From positions 4,712,001 through 4,776,000 of the forward strand of contig NC_134941.1 in the NCBI RefSeq assembly GCF_051020765.1: a stretch of DNA of 64,000 bases, in the 5' to 3' direction. This document shows positions 48,785-62,149 of the stretch, piece by piece. The first letter of the stretch is position 1; every line of letters begins with the position of its first letter. This DNA is from Lasioglossum baleicum. Lineage: Eukaryota; Arthropoda; Insecta; Hymenoptera; Halictidae. The notes under the pieces were generated by a model, which saw only the letters and a program-made list of their open reading frames with translations, was not told the origin of the DNA and ran no database searches. A program made the translations under genes and the position numbers.

Positions 48785-51700
48785 TATTTTGCTTGTATAT
48801 TACCACTAACAAGTGTAAATAAAACATCTGTAATGTAACGAGGTTTTCTGTGACATCTTCCATATAACATTTTCGTAAGAGGTTCAGCTTCTAATTAAAT
48901 TATTTTTGATTGGAACGACAGAAATGCTGGTAATATCGAAGTACCAATTTCATGTAAAAGCTGTGACTCGGTAAGTTAAGTGAAGAGGTTTCAATTTGAT
49001 ATCCTTATTTCGACGACCCTGTCGCAGTTCATTTCGTTCTGAAATGAAAACTCTCTACCCTGTAAATTATCTCCTAATAAGAATCTTCCAAAGACTATTC
49101 AATATATTACCATTTTGAGAGAGAGAAAACGATCTTCTTTTATTTTTTATTCTATTTGAATAAATTCATTGATTCTATTTGAATATTTTAAACATTTTGA
49201 TCTACATCTAAGTCTACATACGAGAAATTTAATTCATTAATATTGTAGAAACATCCATTATACATGACTATTTTCCAAAATCCAAAATTCAATGATTAAT
49301 GGCATTAACAATTTCTAAGTCTGAGGAAATTTCATTGTACGTTTTTAATATTGTAGACATCCATTATTCTCGACTTTTTCCCAAAATTCGAAACTGTCTT
49401 TCAATGATTAATGGCATTAATATTTGACGACTCGAATTTGAATACACAGTAAAACATCTTTCCGATGTTATCAATGTACAATTCATCATCCGCCGGAGAT
49501 TAAACCTCCATTTCATAAATCCCTGTCTCCCGGTGCATATTTTCTGGATCCGCGCGATTTGAATAAAATTTGAATTTCGCCAGAAGAAGTTCCCCCATGC
49601 ATTTAAGGTAAAGTCAACAACAGCAACATTCCTTAGATGTGTATATAAAGAGCACACAAAGGCCGAGCCGGCGCGCAACAACTCCATAAACAAATGGAAT
49701 CCCATTCCTGTATTGTTTTCCGACAATAATCTCCTTTACCTCTGCGAAATGCACTTCAATTGTTTACAATGTTTGCAATTTTCCGAGGTAAACTGTCCTC
49801 GACTCATTTTTCCGTCGAGTTAAATCGAAAATATCGTGCCGTTGCAAGTGCAAGCCAGCTTGAACACGGGAAAACAAGAAAATTACAAGCAGTCGAGTGG
49901 AACGTCGTCACTTATGGATTACGTTCCGTTTATTAACAGTCCGAGGTCGCAGCCGGGCCAACGATTAAGTCAATTTGTTGTTTTTATAAAGGTTTCTTTT
50001 GTTTTAACGTGTTCTTTTTCTGTTGACACGCTACTGGAAGAAAGTTCCATCGTGTGACAAATTCTCAAGCGTATTTTTCCCGTTAATTATTTGGAAACAA
50101 TATATAAATATTCTTAAAAACTTTTAATCATTGTACTATTTTGGATTTCATTCACGCGTTTGTTAGAAGTGTATAAAATCCGCAGTATGATACTGACAAT
50201 TTTATTAGCAACACTAAATGTGTTACTAATTAGAAATACAGTTAGCAACATTTTCAGGTACGAAAAAGTTAGAAAATCCAAAGAAACTTCGAGGCAAGTA
50301 CTCTACTTACAAAATACTTAATAATTCACGTACGATATCTTCTGCTGTAAACACCATCAGTAAAATCTGGGGTGGAATGCTTAATAAACACAGTCTGTGT
50401 AAATTCGGAGCCATTTTCGATCAAGACCAACGTTTTATTAGTAGCTTTGCTTATTTCGCGAATGGACAGAATTTTTGCTAATTAACGGAAAGAGTGGATT
50501 AAGGGATCGCAGAGACCTTCACTCGAAGACCCTCCATAAATGTCCCCATTGCGATTGACTGATTCCACACACTTGTCTAACAAGGGGTTTTCGTTCTCCA
50601 GCGCCTGAATTGGTAATCAATATCGTAAAGAGGTGGTACGCTGGTTACTCTCCGTACGAGAAATCGATGCTTCCATTTAGCCATTAAATTAACATACATG
50701 CCAGTTCATTCTTCCATTAGTCATTCTCTGTTTGCTCCCCTTCCTAATGGCACTGTTTATTAAAGCTCTGTGTGTGGACCGTGGACGATACAGTTGCCCC
50801 GGAAAGCTTTACGAACACACGCTGCGCTGTTCAGACTGAAGACACTTTTTTGATCCAAAATGTTACAAAATTGAAAGGTCTGTAAAAACAACATTGAAAA
50901 ATTTTTCTCGTCACTGAAACCATTGCAAGTTACAAAATTAAAACTTTCCATAAAATATACGAAGTAGTAATAAACGTAAAAAGGGATGAAAAGTTCGCTA
51001 TGAATGCGTTTTTTGAGTTCTGTCACTTCAGCAACGAGGATGCGATATTACTTTGCACGTCAGCTTGAAGTAATCACAAAATTTTCAAATTACATTGAAA
51101 GCGATCGCAACTTCCAACATACTTCCTATGTGTAAAATTCCATGAATCCGACAAGCAGGCGTCGAGGAATGCTGGCAGCGGATTTTAAGCAGTCGCGAGC
51201 CTTTTGTCGCCCGGCTGTGGCAAACGTAGCGATGAAACGACAGGTTGTATGACACGGAGAAAAGAGATATTTTATCAGGTTTTTTACAACGCTCGTAAAA
51301 TGAGTTGTCGGGGGGCGTCTGACTAGAAAGCTATCTCGCCGGTGATCTTTGTACCAGCACCTCCTCCGGAGTCATACCGTTTCCAACACGTACAGGGTAT
51401 CGGGCGGGAATTTAGTTCGAAGGGAATCGCGAACTGCGCGGCGCGGCGTGGTCGTCTTACGAAAGGATATTCAGTTTCGAATTTTGTTTTATTGCCCTAC
51501 CGCTCGAATCCTGTTGAGCATCGACCGGATCGAATTATGCAAATCCACCTTTCTCACGATGATGGAAATTTTATTAGTTTCGCCGGAATTCGTATGTTAA
51601 TTCCGTGCAAATGTTCCTTTCTTCCCCGTTATATTCGCACCGATAACCTCCCGATACGAGCGCAGACGTTCTCGCCGAGAATCCTACAGTCATGGCAACA

Positions 51701-52772
51701 GCTATCGATAAGATAACTTCTGTTGAAGTTCACGGCGAGTTTATAGAGCACTCGCGGGAACGAGAAATAATTCATTCGCCGGGAAATAAGAATTATTAGA
51801 AGGATGGCGATATCGGGGATTGCGAAATTAACATTTCCATACGACGCCGAATGGTCGAGACACACGAGTTAGGTTTACGATGGGGACGTGACTTTTTCGA
51901 TATTTTTGGAATTAAGGTTTCACGTTTATTGCCACGGGAACTACGAAGCATTAGTCTGAAACGGAGAATCCATAGTTCTCCTGGTTTATCTGTCGTTCTT
52001 CAACAAATTCTGTTCGAGCTTGCACGACGCTTTAAAAATTAGTTTACACGAAAAGATTCGTCATTCAAAGACGCACAGATTGGATGTTGCAATGTTCAAT
52101 AAAATGAATTTTTCCACCCCAACTTTTAAGGCTATTTTCACCGCCTTGACATGAATATCTGCAGCTATAAAAAAATACGTGACAAATATCTTTATGATTT
52201 TTATATGTATCGTACTTTAATTAAACGCACTTTAATAGAACCATAAAGGACCATTAGTACTAAAGCGGCATTTATGTAGTATAATTGTAGTAAACAAAGT
52301 TCAGCCGCTTTGATTCTGTACCTTTCAACTGTACCTTTCATCTGTACCTCGAGGTCTGCTCACGATAAGCAAATCACGGGCCTCTAAAATCATCACTGGT
52401 CATCGTTGTACTGCTAAATATTCAACTCCATGAGGGAGAATTGAAGGAAACTGTTATGCTTCGGGGGACGTAACATTCACGAAATACGCCGAATCAAGCA
52501 AACAAACAAGCAAGCAAGATCAATCTGTATTTGATTTGGGCTACTTGTTTGCGATTGTGTTCGGAACTATTTAAAGGATTTATTGAAGCGATAGTTGTTG
52601 ATTCCTCTGAAATTTTCCTCTGAAAATTGTTTTACACATATTCTTTTAGCTGCTTCACGTTGAAGGGCTGAATGCAGACATTGATATCTTGGAAATTATT
52701 AGAACTATAAGAAGCTTGTACATAACAATCATTGGAGAACGAAAGAAATTTCTAAATGGCTTCTGTATGTGG
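48785..52772. other. Unique sequence with a CpG-rich patch
   Basis: AT-rich to about 51120. GC is raised at about 51150-51720, where two overlapping plus frames occur (51342-51716 and 51349-51600); neither looks like a known protein. No transposon ends with target duplications were found. Confidence 0.35.
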
Positions 52773-52820
52773 TAATCGATGCAGACAATTATTACTTTGC
52801 ATAGAGGTCCGCAGCCTGCA
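52773..52820 (+). repeat. Right-terminus-like fragment of the TAGACTGCGG family
   Basis: ATCGATGCAGACAATTATTA followed by CTTTGCATAGAGGTCCGCAGCCTG parallels the right end at 26565-26618. A left-end-like fragment in reverse (TGCATGAAAATCCGCAGTTC) follows at about 52957-52977, so two broken copies may lie side by side. Confidence 0.45.
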
Positions 52821-52979
52821 TAAATTGTAGGCTCCGATTCATAAATTGTTGCGACAAGAACTGAACGGAGTAAAGTATACAAAATATGTAGGAAATATGT
52901 CACATATTCAGTTATTTGTTTTTCACGTAAAATATGGAAATCATATGGAAAATATTTGCATGAAAATCCGCAGTTCGTT

Positions 52980-54630
52980 ACCAGTTTACCAAGATCTATG
53001 AATTCACTGTGAAAGGCAATATTACTTGATCCAACAAGCCGAAAATTGTAGTAATCCGTAAGCTAAAAAATTGAATACGGATGTTTCCACGGTGGAGACA
53101 TTTGTGTAATATCTCTCTGGAACGGCCCTCTCGCTCAAACTAAATAGAAATGGAGAAGTAATGTAAATACTAGGATACTGAACCGCTAATTAACAGCGGT
53201 AGCCGAGAATTAAAGGAAACGCCAAGGGAAAAGCACGGAGGAAACAGGGAGATAAAAGGTTCAGGAAGGGTAGAGATCAAGGTGGACCAGCCAGACAGAC
53301 GGACACAGAAACGCCAGGTTAGTTCGCATGATCGTTAGGCGACCTCTGAGGCTAATCGTACGCTGCAAATGAGCTATTTCGTTTTCCACCTTGATTGCGT
53401 GTCAGCCATGGTGATAACGTTTGTATAGAGCCCCTTTATGCCGACCAGCCAACAAGGATTCCGTGGGATTTCGTGTGCGTCGCCACTAAATTCACCCGTG
53501 AAATTGTGGCCCAACCTTTAGTCTCGTCATCGGCCTGTCACAGACAAATCTCGCAATTCAGGCCAACGTAACCAAAACTGTTCCCACGTGAATCAGTTTT
53601 GCCGCGAGCTTTAAACGGTTCCAATCATAACTCGTTACCTGCATCGTTCCCTCGCTACTTTTCAATCTGTTCCTCCTCTACTCGACACCGTCGCGTTTGC
53701 TCAACCACGAATTTACAGGAAGACCACTGTCAAAGTTGTGTATCATGGAATGGCTACAGTGATTCACTTCTCATGGAATTTTATTCTGTCAACTAGAGAG
53801 GAGCTTCGATGATCCTGAGAACATTGTACCAGTTAGCCTATTGTGTACCGAAAGTACAATATTTTCATGGGAGTGCACTGTCATTTAAAACGCAGTGAGC
53901 ATAATACGTTTTCAATGAGAATTAATAAGATGTCTGACCATTATTGGACATTTCTACTTGCAGCACAGTTTACACGAAAATGTTTATGTGCAAATTAGTT
54001 TGTTCCTTTATGTTTCTTTAGAATAAAGGTTTACAATAAAGTGTAATCTGTAATGATACGGATAATTTTTCCTGTACTTTTATCGCTGTATATTATACAT
54101 GATTTAATCACATTTGTAATAACTGTGTGAAATGTAGAATGAGAATGATTTTAGATTTAAGACACACTAAAATTATTAAAACGAAACTCAAATTTAACTA
54201 GTTTCATGAAATTTCGCCGAGTGCTGATTCGCAGCAGAATCGGTAACGTATTAAAAGGTAGGTGATTTAAAATATGGATTGGGAAAGTTGGAAAATTCAT
54301 TCTATATACTATTCTATAAATTCCGAACTCGTGTGTAAGCGGATTAAAATGGCCATCGTTAGTTTTACATGCATTTGGAAGAACTAATGGAATCATTTTC
54401 GACGATTTATTGAACGAGTTTAACGCATAACTTCTAACGTTTTATGCACTTTCAGTTGATAACAACCTTGACAAAAGAATCATATGAGAAATGGTCATAA
54501 TATTTCATTTTTCTACCGTCATTTTCACTGAAACTATTAGCTTAGCAAATAAAACATTATTTCATGTTAAATCTACAACTTTAAATTATAAAAGTTGAAA
54601 TTTATTTTAAAATTCTCAACCGGATAGTAA
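52980..54630. other. Unique sequence, no gene seen
   Basis: Moderate GC at about 53180-53720, AT-rich after that. No recognisable frame, RNA gene or element. Confidence 0.35.
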
Positions 54631-54636
54631 ATAATT

Positions 54637-54925
54637 AATTTCCAAAATATTTTCAGTTATAATTTTTCATTAATGATTTTAAATAAAAACATCTGGATCA
54701 ATGCTTTCCATTAATTACAACTAAAACTACCCTTACTAAATTAGTGATTAGCTAGATAAAATTCGGTTATGACAAAAAATGAATTTCCAAAATATATCCA
54801 GTTATGTACTTTATTTGTTAAAGATTTTAAATAAACACAGCAATGTCAGTGCTTTCTTTAATCTATGATAAAAATTGCCATTATTAAATTATTGATGAGC
54901 TAGGTAAAATTCGATTTTTAAACGG
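54637..54925. repeat. Diverged tandem duplication, 145-bp period
   Basis: AATTTCCAAAATAT occurs at 54637 and 54782. Both copies then share CAGTTAT, GATTTTAAATAAA, CA(A/G)TGCTTTC and GAT(T/G)AGCTAG(A/G)TAAAATTCG. Confidence 0.85.
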
Positions 54926-57179
54926 CGGCGGCGTATAATCAGCGGAATTAAAAGACAATGATTATGATACGCCAATAATAACCGGTTGATTAAACCTGCA
55001 TATTTGCGAATGCAGTTTTGTTGGCGCATCGCTATTATCCGGTTCTTCGTCTGTCAGCTATTTCTGTAGCGAGAAGTGCACGCCGACCTGAAAATCTAAT
55101 TAACCGGTCGCAATTACTAACCTCCCCCACCCGTATGTAATTAAGGTTGATTCTCATAACCACTCGAAGTCACAGCGAAATATACTTTCTGATGAATTTC
55201 AGGAGTCCACGCACGAACGCCTTCTTTGCAGTCATCTCTCTGTTTAATTGCGTATGAAACACCGTGAGAATGATCGTTTGCCAAGCCTGCGTTTCCCGAC
55301 TTTCCGATTCGCTCCATTCCCCATCTTTTTTTTTTAATTCAACGCAGAATGCAATTACATGACTACGCCATTGCTGTAATTTCTTCTCTTGCTTTTGCCT
55401 CATTTCGCCCCGGTTGTGATAAATTCCAAGATCCGTTGGAGCAAGCTCGACTTTATTAAAGCACAAAGGCATAAAGATTAAGTCGCGTAATCATTGAGGT
55501 TCGTGGGCTTTAATTATGAAATGAATTTATCATTTTCTCGAAAGTACGCTTCATTAGATAATCAGAAAAAGTAAATTGAATTCAAGACAAAATGCAATAA
55601 TAACACTCAAGAATATTATTAATGATACTCAAACATCTAATTAACTTTTTGGATTCATAAATTAGTTACTTAATATATAACAAAAATTTTTAATAAAAAA
55701 CCTTGAATTGGAATTGAGTACAAACCGCACAATGTTTTGAATATACATAGATATAAGTGTGGTGGATAAAATCGTGAAAAATTTTTAAATTAAGATAACA
55801 GTTGAAACAGGAAAATTAATTCCAAGTAGACGGAAAACTTTATTTGAAATTGTAAATGTTTTACCTCGTCAACTAAATTCACTTTAAAAAAATTTTGGTC
55901 TGCAGCAGTCTGTGAAGAGCTTAAGCTTATGCATTCATGCTCAATGCCAATTTGCGACATATGGAATTGCATAAGCTGGTTATTTCATTTTTATTCAAAT
56001 AAAATCCTTGAGAGGTGAAATATATTTTCGTTTTTAATCGGTTTCGTAAATTTCAGATAAATATTTATAAAATCGTTCCACAGTTTATTTCCTTCAAATA
56101 CAAATGATCGAACTATTAAAACTGTTTAATAATATGTAGAGTATTCGATACAATTTTTTAGAATAAAAATCATTCAATTATATCTTGCAATATATTTCAT
56201 AATTTTTATAAAGAATTATAAAATTTTCCTTTTTGTAAGCGAAAGTAAAATTGAGCTCAGGTTCTATCGAACATATGGATTTATTCAGCATATGGGTTAA
56301 ATCAATGGAACCGGAAGTGCTTACTGTGCTTGCGACCCAAGTAGCTCTCAGAATCGTTTTCAAAAATTTAGGAATTCACTTTGCTTTCGTGCCATCGGAA
56401 CGAATCAAAGAGCGCCATTTATACCACGATGGAAAGTGGTATCATAAATGTTTTTCCACCCGGAAATAAACGACGGACCCTTGGAAAAGGTTCGCGTTAT
56501 CGTGACTCGTATATTATTAATCGTCGAACGCAACATTTGAATTATAACACCGAAGTGCTTCGACCACCTTCATCGCGACATGTAACGATTTTTCCTCGTT
56601 GCAATTGACATCTCGGTTATTTAGTGTCCTTTATCTATTGATAAGCGTAAACCGACTGAACCAACAAAACTGGTGATCTTTGTCATAAATTGTTTCCAGT
56701 GTCGTTAAACCTTCTATTGTGTATGAAATTAAATTTTCCAATTGCATTGGAAGACTTGAAAAAGGTTTAGTAAGTGAATTCGTTTATTATCTCTTTTAGA
56801 ACATTTCAAGCAGATGTTGTGTTTAATAATTTATTTGGTATCACCTGCGAATAATAATTTGTTTACGATTTCATGTTTAATGTTTCAGTTAACCTATTAT
56901 TTTGAAATATTTGTAGAACAATTATTTCATTTGATCCCTTCCAACGTATTTATGAAATATTTCGAATTTCTTTTCATTTCCTCATCGCGCGTTGAAACAA
57001 GATAATCTATTTCCTTTTATCCGTTTTGCGAGTAATTATGATGTTGTATATTCTCCGATATAGGATGCCAGCTACGCGGAAAAATACGGAGAAAATAATG
57101 AGGAGAAAAGTTTATCGCACAAGAATGTCTTCCTATCTCCAATTCTATTTTCTGCAATTATGATACTGACACGGGGTTA
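54926..57179. other. Unique sequence, no gene seen
   Basis: Mostly AT-rich. The minus frame at 55170-55472 (100 codons; central charged stretch with RGEMRQKQEKKLQQWR) and the plus frames at 56251-56608 are unassigned; no splice context or domain supports any of them. Confidence 0.3.
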
Positions 57180-57785
57180 TTATGCAATTGTCCAATTGTA
57201 TGAAACGAATAAGAACACCTTTAGAGTAACAATAAATATAATTTCATCTGTGTCAGCTAATTCTTTCAGACAATTGTAAAATTTTATTACCATGCATACG
57301 AAATTATACAGTTCTTTTTTGAATGTGCAACAAAAAACTGAGGCTATTAAAAAATTGGAAGAAGATACTGCCACAAAAGGAACACGAAATAAAATATTTA
57401 GATCTGCTTTCGATGTGTTTAATTCCGAATATTCGTTAAGTACGTACTTTCCCAGAGGATTAATGAATGTCGGACCAATATCGGATATTACTACTTGCTG
57501 CGTGCATCGATGACGCCACACATGTGCCAGCGATTCATCAACAGAATTGTTATTGACATAAATAATTTTTATTTTGCGTAAAGATCCGCAGTCAACCGAA
57601 CACGTTTTGAAATTTAAAGTAACTTTTTTAAGGTTCCAGCCACCATTAATCGTAGTACCCGCTCCAATCAAACGATTAAACCGTTCAAGTTCATCGTCGT
57701 CGACGAAGAAAACAAACATTACATAAATATAAGCCGAGTAGGCCACGCCATGTTTTTTCGCCGCAGCATCGCTGCAGCTCGACAA
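57180..57785 (-). other. Longest open frame of the window (201 codons), unassigned
   Basis: A minus-strand frame with hydrophobic segments near the N-terminus (residues 18-28, VAYSAYIYVMFVFFV) and near the C-terminus. It crosses the repeat terminus at 57548-57595, so part of it is repeat-derived. The opposite strand carries a 73-codon frame at 57292-57513 with QQKTEAIKKLEE, faintly like the helix-turn-helix start of pogo/Tigger transposases. Neither similarity is strong enough to name a gene. Confidence 0.15.
57548..57595 (+). repeat. Right terminus of the TAGACTGCGG repeat family
   Basis: Shares TTTTTATTTTGCGTAAAGAT and CCGCAGTC with the other copies. No left end with a matching target duplication was found. 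Confidence 0.5.
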
Positions 57786-59501
57786 GACAAACAGTAATCC
57801 GCATCGTTCACGTCATACGAAATCCGTTCGAGTTGGCCGCGTGTGGTTAATAAATTTGGAAGATTTGCATGCGGCTGTCCGCGCATTCCAGCGGCTCTTC
57901 AAACATCCGATTCACTATAAATCATTCCGTGAAATGTTTGCAAAATGTTCGAGCCGTTCGGCTCGAACGAAAATCGCGGCGCGCGCGGCAGTCACGCAAA
58001 GAATCTAACTGGATGAGCAACGATTTCTCGCTCGCTTGCGTCTCATCGATATTTCAGGGAGCGTCGCAGTTGTCCCCAAAAGAAGTCACCGGCGAGAGAT
58101 AGTAAATCCTGTTCTCCAACCGTCGCACGCAGCTGTTGTCTTCGGTTCTTCTGTTGCATAATAGAGAAACGCTTGGTCGAGGCTTTTGGCTCTGACATCG
58201 GCCTGCTTCGAGCATTCTAAACACAGAATTTCTGCTCCTCATTAGTATTTTCAAATTCCTTGAATTAAAGACAATCTAAACAGTATCCGTACCTATTTCG
58301 AAACAGAAGCTGATGTGTACAAACATGTTCGAAAGAATTGTATTTCAATTTTGTGATACTATCAAATTAACCATATTAATATGACCGAGTCTACTTTATT
58401 GTACTAGAACAAGGGAAGTACACAAATTTTATAGTCCTATTAGATACTATTAAATTAGGTTACTGAGGGTGACTTACCAGTTCTCGATTGAAATTATTAT
58501 TGCTATTGCAAAGTTGCAACGATAATTATTAGGTTTTCACATAGACACTCATTGCAAATGCAGATAACTGTGACTAAATAGATGCCATTTATACTCAACG
58601 ATTTTATAACCGATTAATTGTAATGCAATACTTTCTAAATATATGAAGTAAAGATATTGAAGATAATTGATTTCGACTTTGAAGCAGCATACCTCATTTT
58701 ACATTCAGTGATTAAAAATAATTGATATCGATATATGTTTTCCGACAGTAAACAAGTAAATACCGAAATATTAAATTCTGAAGTCCAAAGGCGAATGAAA
58801 TTTTCGTCGAGGTCTTCAGCTGCTTCTCAGTTATTGAAAGTCTTCTTTCATAAGAACTTGTCAAGATGCTTAAAAAGGTTGAGGTTGGAGTCCGGTAAAG
58901 AAACTAGGTGAAGTCTCACAGCTCGGTTCATTGAATTTCTGCAGAATCATTTGCTGAACATTGTCACGAAGCAATAGAAATAAATTCTTTTCAATGGACG
59001 TTTTTATTTCATTATTTTATCTAATATCGTGTTGTTTGCACTCTCTGTTGTTTTGTGTTCCATTTTGAACGTTTACAATGAAAACTTTCGAATTCGTTTT
59101 CCTCTTTTTGACAGCTTCGAATAAACTACGCGAAACGATAAAACTAGAACCATTTATATAAATCAATAGAGCGAAGATGCTGTGTGTACATATTTACGTA
59201 ACGATTCAATCTAAAATAGGCGCTAAAGTTCGTTTCTCATCCAATTTTACGCGAGATAATGGATGGACAGTTTAAGACATTATTTTAATAATTTTATTCT
59301 TTCTTTAGCACTTGTCAATAATGCGTCACACTTAAAATTATGTGGCATGTACCTATTATATCGATAAAGTATTCCATACCTCTCTCGTTATTTAGTAATT
59401 TTTTTATGAATAATTTGACGCTGAATATATAAAAGTTATTTTACGATGGTATTAAAATAATGTTTTAGGTTAGTAACTGACAATGAGTAAACTATTGCCT
59501 C
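57786..59501. other. Unique sequence, no gene seen
   Basis: CpG-rich at about 57800-58200, with opposite-strand frames 57869-58102 and 58054-58254 that are not recognisable; AT-rich from there to the LTR boundary. Confidence 0.35.
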
Positions 59502-59650
59502 TGTTTTGTCGCGGAACTGTCGGTTCGCGAATATTCGGATCACTGCCCGCCAAGCTAATCTTGGGCAGGTAATTCAATGATATGATGAGCATAAAAGACA
59601 ACAATTATTTCGCATGAAAATGAATGACGTTAATGGAAGCGTTTCGTCCC

Positions 59651-59694
59651 GGACCTGCTAGTGGACTCGTCAGTAAGGCTGATCTAGCAGGTCC
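59651..59694. repeat. LTR hairpin, 11-bp perfect stem
   Basis: GGACCTGCTAG and CTAGCAGGTCC enclose a 22-nt loop. The same hairpin is present in the second LTR copy. Confidence 0.8.
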
Positions 59695-59856
59695 TGCCTT
59701 ATACGCTTGGTAATTCGTGACATTTACCTTATTTTGTCGTGGAAAGATTATTGGTGATGGAAGTTTTGATTACGAATAAAAGAGTCGTTTTGTTAAATCG
59801 ATCGTAACTGTTTTTTATGGGGGGAAACATTTGTTATTTGTTTTTGATTTGTGCCG

Positions 59857-59883
59857 AAACCTTCTTCATCGTGAAGAAGGTTT
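59857..59883. repeat. LTR hairpin, 11-bp perfect stem with 5-nt loop
   Basis: AAACCTTCTTC, loop ATCGT, GAAGAAGGTTT. The matching place in the other LTR lies beyond the window. Confidence 0.85.
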
Positions 59884-60159
59884 CTAATCAGTTTATGGCT
59901 GATTTTAATGATGTTTCATGAAAATGCAAGGCGATGTGTTGATTGGGCATTGCCGAATGTTTGCAAAATCCATTCAAACACACCCTTGATGACTCGTCAT
60001 CCTCCACGGCCGACTTGAGCAGCCTTCAGGTGAAAGAAGAGAGTCAAAGAATGAAGTAATCGATATTACTCCAGTAAATGGTCTCTTGTGATCGAGACAA
60101 AACGCATCTAAATATCGTCCGAAGGAAATACGCGAATATTGTTCCTGCGCGACGGAACA

Positions 60160-60170
60160 TTCTCCCCCAC
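60160..60170 (-). promoter_or_regulatory. Polypurine tract of the LTR element
   Basis: Reads GTGGGGGAGAA on the minus strand and ends exactly where the 3' LTR begins with TG. This is the expected place for plus-strand priming during reverse transcription. Confidence 0.8.
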
Positions 60171-61057
60171 GTTGATCGATCCGATCGATCAATTTAGAAT
60201 TGGTTTACGCGTTTAAAGTTCATCTGTAATTGACGCTAACGCTTGGCACCGCGCGGTTGTGCTCAGTCTGTATGTGAAAGAATACTAGTTGCAATGTTTC
60301 GCGTATAAACATGATGCTTTATGGTCACTGTTTGCATGTTACAGTGACGTTCGATTTACGTATTGTGGGTTCCGTTGAAAACAGTTTAGGTAAGATGTAC
60401 ACATTAAAGAATCACCAATCAGGAAATGGCCATGAGTAAAACTATTGGATTGTTCAGATTTGACGAGATCGATATACAAGAACAGTTTATGAACGGTTTC
60501 GATTTTGATAATGAACGTTTGAATTATGTATGCGTAAATAATGCTTGCCGACGACACGTTTATCGTGGTGGTTAGAAGATTTGAAATTCACTTCCGGTAA
60601 TACTGATATGGTAATGAAATACAACTAGATTTTAAAGAAATCTAGTCTGAAGAGACATTAGAAATTGTCGCGATTTCGTGTCTTTTGATAGAAGCTGACT
60701 CGTTGCGTCAGTTCGTTATTTGCGATGTTGACATTTGTGCCGTTATCCGACTAAATGGTTCGAAAAGGTAACGTTTGGCGACGGATCGTGTGAAAGTTGC
60801 GATAAAAGACCTCGGTGGTCAGGTCGTTAACTATGTTTATGTTATATAGTAGCGGACGCGAGGGATCTTGACTGATGCCAAAAGATCCCGTTTTATGACG
60901 TGCCTTGTCCCGCTGGATGGACAAGAGTGACAAGAGAACAGTGCGTCAGAGTTTGATTGATAGCGTTAAGAATGGACTGCGCGAAAGACTGAATATCACG
61001 GTGCGAGTTTAATTCAACAGTGTGAATTCGTCTTCGAGTCCTATCGCGAGTTTGTAG

Positions 61058-61205
61058 AGTTCCTCTGTGTGTGTGTGAGAGGGCGTTCTTCGTGAGGCCC
61101 CTCTATGTATGTGAGAGGGGGTACGTCTCGTGAAGATCCTTCTATGTAGCGAGAAGGTGTGTTGTGAGGGCCCTTCTAGGTATGCGAGAAGGGGTGTTCC
61201 TCGAT
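61058..61205. repeat. Degenerate tandem repeat in the retrotransposon interior, about four copies of 35-45 bp
   Basis: Units follow CYTCTRTGTATGYGAGA(A/G)GG plus a GTG-rich tail. They give rise to the minus frame at 61009-61227, whose repeated RRTPSHTH-like residues are therefore repeat-derived. Confidence 0.7.
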
Positions 61206-61375
61206 TTGAGTATTGGTGCAATATCACTGATTGCCTTTCGAACGAAATGTATTAATTGGTTTCATGCCGAATGGTGCATTTCCCAATCAACACCCTCAAA
61301 CTCTGACGCATGATCGAATGATTCGACACGTGATTCTAGTGTGGAATTGACGTGTAGGTTTGACGTGACTGACGC

Positions 61376-61432
61376 GACTTAATGCGATGTGGCGCGGTTT
61401 GAGGCGACTTGACGCTATGTGACGCGGTTTAT
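61376..61432. repeat. 28-bp tandem duplication in the retrotransposon interior
   Basis: GCGACTTAATGCGATGTGGC then GCGGTTT is followed by GCGACTTGACGCTATGTGAC then GCGGTTT. Confidence 0.8.
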
Positions 61433-62149
61433 TTGCCGATCGAATGTATCGTCATGATTAAATGTCAATTCAGTTAAACGTTAGTTTGACGGCATATCAG
61501 TTTAATTGAATGCGAGTTCGATTGAGAAAGTTGGTTTCTCCGTATATTGCCATGTTCGAGACAATGTGGCTTGCAAGACGGAGCCATGCAATTTTGCGTG
61601 TGAGGATGATTCGACTCAAGAACGTGATGCGGAATTTCGCGTGAAGTAAATTTGACTTTGATTCATTCGCGTCGTTGAGTCTCGCGAGGCCTAAAAATGC
61701 GACGTTCTGATCAAGGTGATCCGTTTTCTCGATTGATATGGTACCGATTAACTAATTGTCTGCATATAAATCTATTAAAGCCGTGCTGCCGTTTCCGGAA
61801 TACCACGTTGTTGTTTGTCGTTCGCGAGCGGATGCAGACAATGAAACGAGTTGGAGCGTCGATGCGAGTCCGAAATCGACGGTGTAAATTCGAACTTGCG
61901 ATCTTGCCGTGAAAATTCCGTTGTAAGATTCGTTGATATCCGCGGTCTTTGGGACGTACGAGGAGTTGCCGATCTCCCTTTTGATTTCTCCGGCGAAGAT
62001 GTACGCGTGCATTTGATAACGCGACGGAGTGCGAACTGATTGTCCTAACGTCCGAGTTTATTCTTTGCGGTTCATTTTATAGCACCGAATAATGAACAAC
62101 CCCATAATTGACAAGACAATGGCTGTGCGTTGCACTTGTCTACACGAGG

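Larger units (their letters stand above)
59502..60159 (-). repeat. 3' LTR (658 bp)
   Basis: On the minus strand it starts TGTTCCGTCGCGCAGGAAC next to the polypurine tract and ends CGCGACAAAACA, the canonical TG...CA. The two ends are themselves imperfectly inverted. The right boundary is inferred from the TG start and the polypurine tract, because the other LTR is cut at 64000. Confidence 0.85.

Noticed and set aside
57292..57513. Weak similarity of QQKTEAIKKLEE to a pogo/Tigger helix-turn-helix
   Set aside because: Only about 12 residues resemble it; the downstream residues do not, and the opposite strand has a longer frame.
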